Positions 16,508 to 25,414 of a DNA stretch of 52,060 nucleotides are shown here, in pieces. This DNA comes from Streptomyces sp. man185 (GTDB taxonomy: Bacteria > Actinomycetota > Actinomycetes > Streptomycetales > Streptomycetaceae). The stretch is from the NCBI GenBank assembly GCA_002551355.1, contig NTHE01000019.1, positions 1 through 52,060 on the forward strand. Reading direction: 5' to 3'. The translations under genes were made by a program, and so were the position numbers. How positions within the stretch are numbered: position 1 is the first letter of the stretch; each line of letters starts with the position of its first letter. Under the pieces are notes generated by a model. That model was given only the letters and a program-made list of their open reading frames with translations, made no database searches and was not told the DNA's origin.

Positions 16508-16951
16508 CCCGCCCCCGCTCCTGGTCCCGGGGGGCGGCGTGCTCTCCGCGCCCCTGCTCTGTGCGCGTTCGGCCCTGCGCCGGTGCCGCCCTCGCCGGGC
16601 AGGCTCGGGCCCCAGGTCGTCGGTCCCTTCGCCCACTCCGCCACCGCGATGCATATCTCATCCACCCGACTACTTCTTAGGAGACACAGCCCCCGCCGCG
16701 CAACCCGATCATCGTGTCAGTGACCTCCCCCGCGGGCGTGCGGTGAAACACCTGTCCGCAAAGACCGTCCGTGCCTCTGACACCATGGCATGTGTGAGCT
16801 TTCCCTATGACGCCCCAGTTTCGCAGACGCGAGAGCGCTGACGCTCTTTCGTGATACGAGGGGAGTGCGCTCCCTGCTCACCGGTGGCCGAGATTCATAG
16901 GGGATTTCCCGGCCCGGCCTCCCGACACCCGAATCGCAGATCAGGACCAAA
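16508..16951 (+). promoter_or_regulatory. 444-base divergent region upstream of hemL
   Basis: Non-coding apart from the short ORF at 16785-16841. It must hold promoters for hemL and for the divergent hypothetical gene. The part nearest the hypothetical gene is Arg/Pro-biased GC sequence; the middle (about 16640-16800) is less GC-rich and is the likely promoter zone. I could not identify clear boxes or a riboswitch. Confidence 0.4.
16785..16841 (+). CDS. Short upstream ORF duplicating the HemL N-terminus
   Basis: An 18-codon ORF, 110 bases upstream of hemL, encodes the segment FPYDAPVSQTRER. HemL begins [15 protein letters not shown], so Y-(D/E)-A-P-V-S-Q-(T/S) is shared. The DNA has an identical 15-base core, GCCCCAGTTTCGCAG. 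An internal GTG at 16794 is an alternative start. The TGA stop lies in the loop of a small hairpin (GAGAGCG/CGCTCTT around 16830-16850). It may be a partial duplication of hemL's 5' end or a leader ORF that modulates hemL. Confidence 0.4.
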   Translation: MACVSFPYDAPVSQTRER

Positions 16952-18259
16952 GTGGCGTATTCATACGAAGCCCCAGTTTCGCAGTCGCTGTTCGACCGGG
17001 CGTCCGTCGTGACGCCCGGCGGCGTGAACTCTCCCGTGCGTGCCTTCCGGGCCGTGGGCGGTACGCCCCGGTTCATGGTGTCCGGCACCGGTCCGTACCT
17101 CACCGACGCCGACGGCCGCGAGTATGTCGACCTCGTCTGTTCGTGGGGGCCGATGATTCTCGGCCACTCTCACCCCGAGGTCATCGCCGCCGTCCAGAAA
17201 GCGGTCTCCCGGGGCACCTCCTTCGGTACGCCGGGTGAGGGCGAGGTCGCGCTCGCCGAGGAGATCGTGGCGCGGATCGAACCCGTCGAGCAGGTGCGCC
17301 TGGTCTCCTCCGGCACCGAGGCGACCATGTCCGCGATCCGGCTGGCCCGCGGCTTCACGGGCCGGGCCAAGGTCGTGAAGTTCGCCGGCTGCTACCACGG
17401 GCACGTGGACGCGCTGCTCGCCGCCGCCGGCTCGGGCGTGGCCACCTTCGGGCTGCCCGACACCCCGGGGGTCACGGGCGCCACGGCCGGGGACACCGTC
17501 GTCCTGCCGTACAACGACCTGGACGCGGTGCGCGCCGCGTTCGCCGCGCACCCGGGCGAGATCGCCTGTGTGATCACCGAGGCCTCGCCCGGCAACATGG
17601 GCGTCGTCCCGCCGGCGGACGGCTTCAACGCCGGGCTCAAGGAGCTGTGCGCGGCCGACGGCGCGCTCTACATCTCCGACGAGGTGATGACGGGCTTCCG
17701 TACGTCGAAGGCCGGCTGGTACGGCGTCGACGGCGTCCGGCCCGACCTGATGACCTTCGGCAAGGTGATGGGCGGCGGCTTCCCCGCCGCGGCCTTCGGC
17801 GGTCGCCGCGACGTGATGGCGCACCTGGCCCCGGCCGGCCCGGTCTACCAGGCGGGCACCCTCTCGGGGAACCCGGTCGCCACCGCCGCCGGGCTCGCCC
17901 AGCTGCGGCTGCTGGACGACGCGGCGTACGCGAAGATCGACGCGGTCTCCGCCGAGCTGCGCACCCTGGTGGGCGACGCGCTCACCAAGGAGGGCGTCGC
18001 GCACACGGTGTCGGCCGCGAGCAACATGTTCTCCGTCTTCTTCACCGACCAGCCGGTCCGGAACTACGACGACGCCAAGAAGCAGGACGTCTTCCGCTTC
18101 ACCGCGTTCTTCCACTCCATGCTGGAGCAGGGCGTCTACCTGCCGCCCTCGGCATTCGAGTCCTGGTTCGTCTCCACGGCCCACGACGAGCAGGCGGTCG
18201 AGCGGATCGCCGCCGCGCTGCCCGCGGCCGCCCGCGCCGCATCGGAGGCCACCGCATGA
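16952..18259 (+). CDS. hemL: Glutamate-1-semialdehyde 2,1-aminomutase
   Basis: A PLP enzyme that converts glutamate-1-semialdehyde to 5-aminolevulinate, the committed precursor of heme, siroheme and cobalamin. The 435-residue length is standard. Landmarks: [12 protein letters not shown] (21-32), [16 protein letters not shown] (119-134), [17 protein letters not shown] with the PLP-ring Asp243, and [11 protein letters not shown] with the Schiff-base Lys271. GTG 16952 has AGGA upstream. The stop overlaps the ATG of the next gene (ATGA), so the phosphoglycerate-mutase-like gene is co-translated. Its position just upstream of the cytochrome c maturation operon fits a heme-supply role. Confidence 0.96.
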   Translation: MAYSYEAPVSQSLFDRASVVTPGGVNSPVRAFRAVGGTPRFMVSGTGPYLTDADGREYVDLVCSWGPMILGHSHPEVIAAVQKAVSRGTSFGTPGEGEVALAEEIVARIEPVEQVRLVSSGTEATMSAIRLARGFTGRAKVVKFAGCYHGHVDALLAAAGSGVATFGLPDTPGVTGATAGDTVVLPYNDLDAVRAAFAAHPGEIACVITEASPGNMGVVPPADGFNAGLKELCAADGALYISDEVMTGFRTSKAGWYGVDGVRPDLMTFGKVMGGGFPAAAFGGRRDVMAHLAPAGPVYQAGTLSGNPVATAAGLAQLRLLDDAAYAKIDAVSAELRTLVGDALTKEGVAHTVSAASNMFSVFFTDQPVRNYDDAKKQDVFRFTAFFHSMLEQGVYLPPSAFESWFVSTAHDEQAVERIAAALPAAARAASEATA

Positions 18260-18999
18260 GCGAGAAGGACACGGACGGCGGGAACGCGAAGGGCGAGGGT
18301 GTGAACCGCGACGAGCAGTTGACCGTGGTGCACGTGGTCCGGCACGGCGAGGTGCACAACCCGGACGGTGTGCTCTACGGCCGCCGCCCCGGTTACCACC
18401 TCTCCGACCTGGGCCGGAAGATGGCCGACCGGGTCGCCGAGCACCTGGAGAAGCGCGACATCACCCATGTCGTCGCCTCCCCGCTGGAGCGCGCCCAGGA
18501 GACCGCCGACCCCATCGCCCAGGCGCACGGCCTGGACCTGGCCACCGACGCCCGGCTGATCGAGGCCGCCAACGTCTTCGAGGGCAAGACGTTCGGCGTC
18601 GGCGACGGCGCGCTGCGCAAGCCGGACAACTGGAAGCACCTCACCAACCCGTTCAAGCCGTCCTGGGGCGAGCCGTACCTCGAGCAGGTCGTCCGGATGA
18701 TGGGCGCGATCGACACCGCGCGGGACGCGGCGCGCGGGCACGAGGCGGTCTGCGTCAGCCACCAGCTGCCGATCTGGATCCTGCGTTCCTTCGTGGAGCG
18801 CCGACGGCTGTGGCACGACCCGCGCAAGCGTCAGTGCACCCTGGCCTCGCTGACCAGCTTCACCTACCGGGGCGACAAGATCGTCTCGGTCGGCTACTCG
18901 GAGCCGGCCCGGGACCTGGTGCCCGTGCACCTGCTGGCCGGGGCCAAGCCGGTGAAGGGGAAGGCCGCGAAGGGGCAGTCGAAGGCCTTCGGCGCGTAG
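18256..18999 (+). CDS. Histidine phosphatase superfamily (phosphoglycerate mutase-like)
   Basis: A 247-residue phosphatase/mutase-fold protein. The catalytic motif is [10 protein letters not shown] (His30), with a second catalytic His in [10 protein letters not shown] and the conserved Arg and Glu in [14 protein letters not shown]. It begins after a 20-residue hydrophilic tail. It ends in a Lys-rich stretch ([13 protein letters not shown]), unusual for the family and possibly nucleic-acid or membrane-surface contacting. It is translationally coupled to hemL. The substrate is unknown: broad phosphomonoesterase activity is more likely than glycolytic mutase activity. Confidence 0.88.
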   Translation: MSEKDTDGGNAKGEGVNRDEQLTVVHVVRHGEVHNPDGVLYGRRPGYHLSDLGRKMADRVAEHLEKRDITHVVASPLERAQETADPIAQAHGLDLATDARLIEAANVFEGKTFGVGDGALRKPDNWKHLTNPFKPSWGEPYLEQVVRMMGAIDTARDAARGHEAVCVSHQLPIWILRSFVERRRLWHDPRKRQCTLASLTSFTYRGDKIVSVGYSEPARDLVPVHLLAGAKPVKGKAAKGQSKAFGA

Positions 19000-19022
19000 T
19001 CCGACGCCACGGATCGGGACGT

Positions 19023-19069
19023 ACGGGACCGGCTGCCGCGCACCGCGGCGGGCGGTCCCGTCCCCTTTT
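19023..19069 (+). terminator. Terminator after hemL operon
   Basis: ACGGGACCG (19023-19031) pairs with CGGTCCCGT (19053-19061), with an inner GCCGCG-CAC-CGCGGC hairpin, followed by CCCCTTTTCC. It lies 24 bases after the stop of the phosphatase gene. Confidence 0.75.
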
Positions 19070-19105
19070 CCCGGGCCACCCGGTTCGGCACCACCTAACG
19101 ACAGG

Positions 19106-19483
19106 TTGACCGACGCTCCGGACCGGACCGTCGTCTCCGGCCAGGGGCTCGGCGGGACGGCAGCGCCGTACGCGGGTCTCACCCGGCCCGAACGCTTCGG
19201 CCGGGTTCTCGTCCGGTCGCCCTCGCCGGGCCGGCTCCCCGGGGAAGGGAGCGAGGGCCCCGGGCCCGTCGTCCACCTCGGCCTCGGCCTGCACGACGGC
19301 GCCGCTTCGGCCGAACACGGCGAAGCCCTCGTCCCGGCGCTGCGCGCCCGGGGGCACCTGGTCCACCGCACCGTCCACACCGGCGGCCCCGACCACGCCT
19401 GCTGGCAGGGGCTGCCGGCCGACGCCCTGGCGGAGACCTTCCGGGAGGAGCGGCCGGTGGGCGGCGTGCACGCCCGCGCATGA
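19106..19483 (+). pseudogene. Eroded enterochelin-esterase-like hydrolase remnant
   Basis: An open frame of about 125 codons resembles the C-terminal half of a Fes/IroE-type alpha/beta hydrolase. RTVVSGQGLGGTAAPYAGL corresponds to the family nucleophile elbow (normally GQSLGG), and RTVHTGGPDHACWQG to the normal GGHDYxxW histidine segment. Both catalytic residues are lost: Ser is Gly, and the His before Asp is Pro. The frame starts only at a TTG, with no N-terminal domain, right after the hemL terminator. It is a decayed remnant rather than an active gene. Confidence 0.65.
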
Positions 19484-19735
19484 GTTCGACGCGCCGGGGG
19501 AGCCGATCCGTCGGCCCGCGGCAGAACTGCGGAAGGCCGCCCGCGCGTCCCCCTCAGGGGCGTACGGAGATGCGTGCGAGCGCCGTACGGGCGTAGCACC
19601 AAGATCGACGGGGCTGCCGCAAGGTAAAGCGTAAAGAAAGTCCCCAAATGCTCGGAACCGACGTGTTACGCACCCCATCTAACCCTTCAGCAGTTTGTAT
19701 GAGCTTGAGATAAAACGACCGCAGATGGGGACGGC

Positions 19736-20992
19736 ATGCGCGACATCAACCGAAGGGGACTGCTCGGAGCAGGGCTCGGCGCCGCGGCCGTGATCGGACT
19801 CGCCGGCTGTGGCGCCTCGGGCTCCACCGGCGACGGAGGGTCCGGCCAGGCAGGCAACGGCGACTCCGGGACCGGCGGCAACGGCAGCGGAAACGGTTCG
19901 CCGAAGAACAAGGTCCGGCTGATCGGTGACGGCTCGACCGCCGACACCGGCAAGCAGCCCCACCAGCCGCAGGCGCCCGTCCCGCTCGAACCCGGCCAGA
20001 AGCCGCCGCAGTTCGTGATCTTTTCCTGGGACGGCGCGGGCGAGGTCGGCAACGGGCTCTTCCCGCGCTTTCTCGAACTCGCCAAGGAACACGACGCGGC
20101 GATGACGTTCTTCCTCTCCGGAATCTATCTGCTGCCGGAGTCGAAGAAATCCCTCTACCGTCCGCCGAACAATCCCCGCGGCGCCTCCGACATCGGCTAT
20201 CTCACCGACGATCACGTCAAGGACACGCTGAAGTACGTCCGTCAGGCGTGGCTGGACGGCCATGAGATCGGCACCCACTTCAACGGGCATTTCTGCGGCG
20301 GTTCCGGATCCGTCGAGCGCTGGACGCCGGCCCAATGGCACAGCGAGATCAATCAGGCTGTGTCGTTCGTCACGGAATGGCGGACGAACACCGGCTGGGA
20401 GAACGAGGATCCGCTTCCGTTCGACTATCGCAAGGAACTGGTTGGCGGACGTACCCCCTGCCTGCTCGGCCAGGACAATCTCCTGCCGACCGCGAGCAAG
20501 CTGGGCTGGCGCTACGACGCCAGCTCGCCCGGCGGCCGCCAGACCTGGCCCGTGAAGCGCGGCGGCGTCTGGGACCTGCCGCTGCAGGCGATGCCGTTCC
20601 CCGGGCACTCCTTCGAGGTGCTCTCGATGGACTACAACATCCTCGCCAACCAGTCGCAGAATTCGACCAAGGGCATGCCCTCGCGGTATCCCGGCTGGAG
20701 GCAGCAGGCGACCGACGCCTATCTCGCCGGATTCCAGCGCGCCTACGAGTCGAATCGCGCGCCGTTCTACATCGGCAACCACTTCGAGGAGTGGAACGGC
20801 GGCATTTACATGGACGCCGTCGAAGAAGTGATCAAGAAGGTCGCGGACAAGGACGACGTACGCCTCGTCTCGTTCCGGCAGTACGTCGACTGGCTCGACG
20901 CCCAGGATCCCGCCGTGCTCGCCAAGCTCCGGACGCTGGACGTCGGGCAGGCGCCCGCCGGCGGCTGGAACTCCTTCTTTAAACAGGCTTGA
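19736..20992 (+). CDS. Tat-exported lipoprotein, polysaccharide-deacetylase-like
   Basis: A 418-residue surface lipoprotein. The twin-arginine signal is RRGLLGAGLG, with lipobox LAGC (Cys25). A Gly/Ser/Asn-rich linker (26-57) precedes a NodB-type fold: VIFSWDGAGE with Asp99, MTFFLSGIYLL, and the metal-binding GHEIGTHFNGHF (an H-x3-H pair). The usual Asp-Asp of motif 1 (TFDDG) is replaced by Trp-Asp, so catalysis may differ from typical chitin or peptidoglycan deacetylases. The gene uses more A/T-ending codons (AAT, TTT, TAT, GAA) than its neighbours. The start ATG 19736 follows AGATGGGGACGGC. Confidence 0.8.
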   Translation: MRDINRRGLLGAGLGAAAVIGLAGCGASGSTGDGGSGQAGNGDSGTGGNGSGNGSPKNKVRLIGDGSTADTGKQPHQPQAPVPLEPGQKPPQFVIFSWDGAGEVGNGLFPRFLELAKEHDAAMTFFLSGIYLLPESKKSLYRPPNNPRGASDIGYLTDDHVKDTLKYVRQAWLDGHEIGTHFNGHFCGGSGSVERWTPAQWHSEINQAVSFVTEWRTNTGWENEDPLPFDYRKELVGGRTPCLLGQDNLLPTASKLGWRYDASSPGGRQTWPVKRGGVWDLPLQAMPFPGHSFEVLSMDYNILANQSQNSTKGMPSRYPGWRQQATDAYLAGFQRAYESNRAPFYIGNHFEEWNGGIYMDAVEEVIKKVADKDDVRLVSFRQYVDWLDAQDPAVLAKLRTLDVGQAPAGGWNSFFKQA

Positions 20993-21059
20993 CAAGGGGC
21001 TTTACGGGCACCGAGGGGGGCGCGCAGATCCCCGGAAACTGCCATGCGAAACTTTTCAC

Positions 21060-21662
21060 ATGAGCCTTGGCCGCGCGTCCCGACGCCGCTTCACCCTGCT
21101 CGCCGCCACCGCCGTGGCCGGTGCCCTGACGCTGTCCGCGTGCGGCGACGGCAACAAGGCCGGGGGCGGCGGCAACACCAACTTCGTCACCGGCAGCGGG
21201 GGTGTCTCGACCGTCACGAAGGCGGACCGGGTGGCCGCGCCCAAGCTCGACGGCAACAGCCTGGAGGGCAAGCCGCTCGACCTCGCCGACTACAAGGGCA
21301 AGGTCGTCGTGCTCAACGTCTGGGGCTCCTGGTGCGGCCCCTGCCGGCTGGAGGCGAAGTACTTCGCGAAGGTCTCGGAGGAGACGAAGGACCAGGGCGT
21401 CCAGTTCGTCGGGATAAACACCCGCGACGCCCAGCGGGACGCCGCGATCAACTTCGAGAAGGACTACGGGGTGGAGTACCCGAGCTTCTACGACCCGATC
21501 GGCAAACTCATCCTCCGCTTCCCCAAGGGCACCCTGAACCCGCAGGCCATCCCGTCCACCGTGGTCATCGACCGGGACGGGAAGATCGCGGCCCGCACGC
21601 TCCAGGCGCTCGACGCGGACGAGCTGCGCAAGATGATCGACCCGATCATCGCGGAGAAGTGA
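21060..21662 (+). CDS. resA: Thioredoxin-like lipoprotein ResA/TlpA
   Basis: A 200-residue membrane-anchored thiol-disulfide reductase that reduces the CxxCH heme-binding Cys pair of apocytochrome c. Signal: [10 protein letters not shown] with lipobox LSAC (Cys28). The thioredoxin fold from residue 60 carries [13 protein letters not shown], with active-site Cys92 and Cys95, and a cis-Pro in [15 protein letters not shown]. The active-site Gly-Pro matches reducing CcmG/TlpA/ResA proteins. It is the first gene of the system II cytochrome c maturation operon; the next start is four bases past its stop. Confidence 0.92.
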   Translation: MSLGRASRRRFTLLAATAVAGALTLSACGDGNKAGGGGNTNFVTGSGGVSTVTKADRVAAPKLDGNSLEGKPLDLADYKGKVVVLNVWGSWCGPCRLEAKYFAKVSEETKDQGVQFVGINTRDAQRDAAINFEKDYGVEYPSFYDPIGKLILRFPKGTLNPQAIPSTVVIDRDGKIAARTLQALDADELRKMIDPIIAEK

Positions 21663-21666
21663 TCCG

Positions 21667-22449
21667 GTGATTCCGCTCGCCGCCCACCACGAGACCGTCA
21701 CGCTGGCCGCGTACAACGACACCGTCCTGTCCGGGGCACTGCTGGCCGCTCTGCCGCTCGCCCTGCTGGCCGGTCTCATCTCCTTCTTCTCGCCCTGCGT
21801 CCTGCCGCTGGTCCCCGGCTATCTGAGTTACGTCACCGGAGTCAGCGGCACCGACCTTGCCGACGCCCGCCGGGGCCGGGTGGTGGCCGGCGCCTCGCTG
21901 TTCGTCCTCGGCTTCACCGTGGTGTTCGCCTCCACCGGCGCGCTCTTCGGCTACTTCGGCCAAGAGCTCCAGATGCACGCCGAGGTGCTCAACAAGGTCC
22001 TCGGCGTGCTGATGATCCTGATGGGCGTCTTCTTCCTGGGGCTCCTGCCGGGCGTGACGCAGCGCGAGTTCCGCTTCCACAAGCGGCCGGTGACCGGTCT
22101 GGCCGGAGCACCGCTGCTCGGCGCCCTGTTCGGGATCGGCTGGACCCCGTGCATCGGCCCGACGCTCTCCTCCGTGCTGGCGCTCTCGACCCAGAGCGCC
22201 ACCGCCGGACGCGGCGCGATACTGACCGTCGCGTACTGTCTCGGTCTCGGTGTCCCGTTCGTCCTGGCCGCCGTCGCCTTCCGTAAGGCGCTCGGCGCGT
22301 TCGGCTGGGTCAAGCGCCACTACGCATGGGTGATGCGGATCGGCGGCGGCATGATGATCGTGACCGGAATCCTGCTGCTGACCGGTGCGTGGGCCACGCT
22401 CATGCAGCACATGCAGAGCTGGTCCAGCGGCTTCGTTGTAGGGATCTGA
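21667..22449 (+). CDS. ccdA: Cytochrome c biogenesis protein CcdA
   Basis: A 260-residue membrane protein with six predicted helices that passes electrons from cytoplasmic thioredoxin across the membrane to ResA. The redox Cys residues are in [13 protein letters not shown] (Cys44) and [12 protein letters not shown] (Cys162), each at a helix start next to Pro as in DsbD/CcdA. GTG 21667 lies four bases past resA. It precedes resB by five bases, so the set is coupled. Confidence 0.93.
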   Translation: MIPLAAHHETVTLAAYNDTVLSGALLAALPLALLAGLISFFSPCVLPLVPGYLSYVTGVSGTDLADARRGRVVAGASLFVLGFTVVFASTGALFGYFGQELQMHAEVLNKVLGVLMILMGVFFLGLLPGVTQREFRFHKRPVTGLAGAPLLGALFGIGWTPCIGPTLSSVLALSTQSATAGRGAILTVAYCLGLGVPFVLAAVAFRKALGAFGWVKRHYAWVMRIGGGMMIVTGILLLTGAWATLMQHMQSWSSGFVVGI

Positions 22450-22454
22450 GTTCA

Positions 22455-24278
22455 ATGAGCAAGGCGAACAGCACGCGGCAGCGCGCGGACGAGCACGAGC
22501 AGGGCTCCGCCCACGGCGCGGCCGGCGAGCGGCTCTCCACCGCGCCCCGCGAGGAGCGCCCCGACACCGGTCCGGGCGTGCCCGCGATGAGCGTGATCGG
22601 CTGGGTGCGCTGGTTCTGGCGTCAGCTCACCTCGATGCGGGTGGCCCTGATCCTGCTCTTCCTGCTCTCCCTCGGGGCGATCCCGGGGTCGCTGATCCCG
22701 CAGACCAGCGTCGACGACATGAAGGTGCAGGCCTTCAAGGACCAGCACACCACCCTCACCCCGGTCTACGAGGCGCTCCAGCTCTTCGACGTCTACAGCT
22801 CGGTGTGGTTCTCCGCGATCTACATCCTGCTGTTCGTCTCGCTCATCGGCTGCATCGTGCCGCGCACCGGCCAGTTCGTCGGCCAGCTGCGCAGCCGCCC
22901 GCCGGGCGCGCCGAAGCGGCTGACCCGGCTGCCCGCGTACACCACCTGGCGCACCGGGGCCGAGCCCGAGGAGGTCCGCGAGGCGGCCCTCGCGATCCTG
23001 CGCAAGCGGCGCTTTCGGGGACACGAGGTGGACGACGCGGTCGCCGCCGAGAAGGGCTACCTCCGCGAGGCCGGGAACCTGGTCTTCCACATCGCCCTCA
23101 TCGTGATGCTGGTGGCCTTCGCCTCCGGGCAGCTCTTCAAGTCCGAGGGCGGCAAGCTGGTCGTCGAGGGCGACGGCTTCTCCAACACGCTCACCCAGTA
23201 CGACGACTTCAAGTCGGGCTCGCTCTACGACTCCGACTCGCTGGCCCCGTTCAGCTTCGTGCTCGACGACTTCGTCGGTACGTACGAGAAGAGCGGCCCG
23301 CAGCGCGGTACCCCGCGCACCTTCGAGGCCCGGGTGAACTACACCGAGGGCGCCGATGGCGCGGAGCGCAAGGGCGTCATCAAGGTCAACGAACCGCTCG
23401 TCGTGGACGGCACCAAGGTCTATCTGATCGCCCACGGCTACGCGCCCGTCGTCACCGTCCGGGACGGCAAGGGCAAGGTCGTCTCGAAGACCGCCGTGCC
23501 GCTGCTGCCGATCGACAACAACATCACCTCGTCCGGCGCCATCAAGGTGATGGACGGCTACAAGGACAAGAAGGGCGTCAAGACCCAGCTGGGCTTCAAG
23601 GCGTTCTTCGTGCCGACCTTCGCCGGTCACGGCAAGGGCCAGATGTTCTCGCAGTTCCCCGCCCTGGACTTCCCCGTGCTGGCGCTCAGCGCCTACCAGG
23701 GGTCGCTCGGCGTCGACTCCGGGCTCGCGCAGAACGTCTACCAGCTCGACACGTCCAAGATGAAGGAGTTCAAGGACGCCGACGGCGAGCTGCTCAAGAA
23801 GATGCTGATGCCCGGCGAGAAGCTGGATCTGCCCGACGGCGCCGGGTCCATCACCTTCGACGGCGTCGAGGAGTGGGCCAGCTTCCAGATCTCGCAGCAG
23901 CCGGGCAACGGCTGGGCACTCGGCGGAGCCGTCGCCGCCATCGCCGGACTCGCCGGATCGCTGTTCATCCAGCGCCGCCGGGTGTGGGTGCGGGCGGTCC
24001 GGGGCGCCGACGGCGTCACGGTCGTGGAGATGGCGGGCCTGGGCCGCAGCGAGTCCGCGAAGCTCCCCGAGGAACTGGGCGACCTGTCGGCCGCCCTCGT
24101 CACCACGGCGCCCGTCGCCCCCGCCGCCGACCCGGAGAAACCGGACGCGGCGGCGAAACCGGACGCGCCCGACGCACCGGACACGCCGGACGGGCCCGGC
24201 ACGACCGATGCCACGAACGAGGCCGGGAGCCGGCCCGTACATCCTGCCGAAGCACCTGCCGAAGGGGCTGAGAAGTGA
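22455..24278 (+). CDS. resB: Cytochrome c biogenesis protein ResB
   Basis: A 607-residue membrane protein of the ResB/Ccs1 family that works with ResC/CcsB to deliver and ligate heme outside the membrane. A hydrophilic N-tail (about 45 residues) precedes three membrane helices (FWRQLTSMRVALILLFLL, AIYILLFVSLIGCIVP and one near 210). A large extracytoplasmic domain (about 230-490) and a final helix (AVAAIAGLAGSLFIQRRR) follow. The cytoplasmic tail is an Asp/Ala/Pro repeat stretch (PDAAAKPDAPDAPDTPDGP), a lineage-specific low-complexity extension. The start ATG 22455 gives the normal length. Confidence 0.93.
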   Translation: MSKANSTRQRADEHEQGSAHGAAGERLSTAPREERPDTGPGVPAMSVIGWVRWFWRQLTSMRVALILLFLLSLGAIPGSLIPQTSVDDMKVQAFKDQHTTLTPVYEALQLFDVYSSVWFSAIYILLFVSLIGCIVPRTGQFVGQLRSRPPGAPKRLTRLPAYTTWRTGAEPEEVREAALAILRKRRFRGHEVDDAVAAEKGYLREAGNLVFHIALIVMLVAFASGQLFKSEGGKLVVEGDGFSNTLTQYDDFKSGSLYDSDSLAPFSFVLDDFVGTYEKSGPQRGTPRTFEARVNYTEGADGAERKGVIKVNEPLVVDGTKVYLIAHGYAPVVTVRDGKGKVVSKTAVPLLPIDNNITSSGAIKVMDGYKDKKGVKTQLGFKAFFVPTFAGHGKGQMFSQFPALDFPVLALSAYQGSLGVDSGLAQNVYQLDTSKMKEFKDADGELLKKMLMPGEKLDLPDGAGSITFDGVEEWASFQISQQPGNGWALGGAVAAIAGLAGSLFIQRRRVWVRAVRGADGVTVVEMAGLGRSESAKLPEELGDLSAALVTTAPVAPAADPEKPDAAAKPDAPDAPDTPDGPGTTDATNEAGSRPVHPAEAPAEGAEK

Positions 24279-25357
24279 ATCTCGCCGCCGCAACCAACGA
24301 GAGCCTGGCGCACACCAGCAATGTGCTGATCTATTCGTCGATGGCCGTCTACACCCTGGCCTTCTTCGCGCACATCGCGGAGTGGGTCCTCGGCAGCCGC
24401 AGCAAGGTCGGCCGCACGGCCGCCGCGCTGTCCGGCACCGGAGCCGGGGCCCTGGCCGCCACCCCCGCGGTGAAGGCGCAGGCCGGTGGCACGGCCGTGC
24501 TGGAGCGGCCCGAGGTCATCACCCGCAACGCCGCCGGCACGCGTGACGTGCCGGACGGCCCGGGCGCGGCGGGCGGCACGTTCAAGGGGGACCTGTGGGG
24601 CCGGATCGCGGTCTCGCTGACCGTGGTGGCCTTCTTCGTCCAGGCGGGCGGGGTCACCACCCGCGCCCTGTCCGTGCAGCGGGCCCCCTGGGCCAACATG
24701 TACGAGTTCTCCATCACCTTCTCCACCGTGGTGGTCGGCTCCTATCTGGTGCTGCTCGCACTGAAGAAGAACGTCCGCTGGATCGGCCTCCCGCTGGTCA
24801 CCACCGTCCTGCTGGACCTCGGCATCGCGGTCACCACGCTCTACACCGACAGCGACCAGCTGGTGCCCGCGCTGCACTCGTACTGGCTGTGGATCCACGT
24901 CTCGACCGCGATCCTCTGCGGCGCGGTCTTCTACCTCGGCGCGGTCGGCACGGTCCTCTACCTCTTCCGCGACAGCTACGAGAACAAGCTCGCCTCGGGC
25001 GGCACGGCCGGGAAGTTCGCTTCCTCCGTCATGGAGCGGCTGCCCGCGGCCGCGTCGCTGGACAAGTTCTCCTACCGGGTCAACGCGGCCGTCTTCCCGC
25101 TGTGGACGTTCACGATCATCGCGGGCGCGATCTGGGCGGGCGACGCCTGGGGCCGGTACTGGGGCTGGGACCCCAAGGAGGTCTGGTCCTTCATCACCTG
25201 GGTGGCCTACGCCGCCTACCTGCACGCCCGCGCCACCGCCGGCTGGAAGGGCCGCAAGGCCGCCTACCTGGCGCTCGTCGCCTTCGCCTGCTGGCTGTTC
25301 AACTACTACGGCGTGAACATCTTCGTCTCCGGCCTGCACTCCTACGCCGGGGTCTGA
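24275..25357 (+). CDS. resC: Cytochrome c biogenesis protein ResC/CcsB
   Basis: A 360-residue membrane protein, partner of ResB in the heme-ligation complex. It has eight or so predicted helices, and the tryptophan-rich heme-handling signature WAGDAWGRYWGWDPKEVW near residue 290. External His residues flank it, for example in LHSYWLWIHV and the terminal SGLHSYAG. A hydrophilic insert (about 40-105) separates the first helix from the rest. GTG 24275 overlaps the resB stop by four bases. It closes the resA-ccdA-resB-resC operon. Confidence 0.94.
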   Translation: MNLAAATNESLAHTSNVLIYSSMAVYTLAFFAHIAEWVLGSRSKVGRTAAALSGTGAGALAATPAVKAQAGGTAVLERPEVITRNAAGTRDVPDGPGAAGGTFKGDLWGRIAVSLTVVAFFVQAGGVTTRALSVQRAPWANMYEFSITFSTVVVGSYLVLLALKKNVRWIGLPLVTTVLLDLGIAVTTLYTDSDQLVPALHSYWLWIHVSTAILCGAVFYLGAVGTVLYLFRDSYENKLASGGTAGKFASSVMERLPAAASLDKFSYRVNAAVFPLWTFTIIAGAIWAGDAWGRYWGWDPKEVWSFITWVAYAAYLHARATAGWKGRKAAYLALVAFACWLFNYYGVNIFVSGLHSYAGV

Positions 25358-25370
25358 GACCGCGTACGTA

Positions 25371-25410
25371 CGAAGGCGCCCCGGACGGATCTCCGTCCGG
25401 GGCGCCTTCG
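25371..25410. terminator. Bidirectional terminator, perfect 18-bp stem
   Basis: Arms 25371-25388 and 25393-25410 are exact complements around the loop ATCT. It sits 13 bases after resC and 4 bases before the stop of the convergent aldehyde dehydrogenase gene. Confidence 0.85.
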
Positions 25411-25414
25411 CGTG

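Noticed and set aside
15626..16723. A 365-codon plus-strand frame overlapping the esterase remnant and the hypothetical gene
   Set aside because: It overlaps two better-supported frames and has the low-complexity Arg/Gly composition of a shadow.
21951..25339. Very long minus-strand open frames opposite the resA-resC operon
   Set aside because: These are high-GC shadow frames (Leu/Val/Gly/Asp/His-rich) antisense to genes with clear catalytic motifs and translational coupling.
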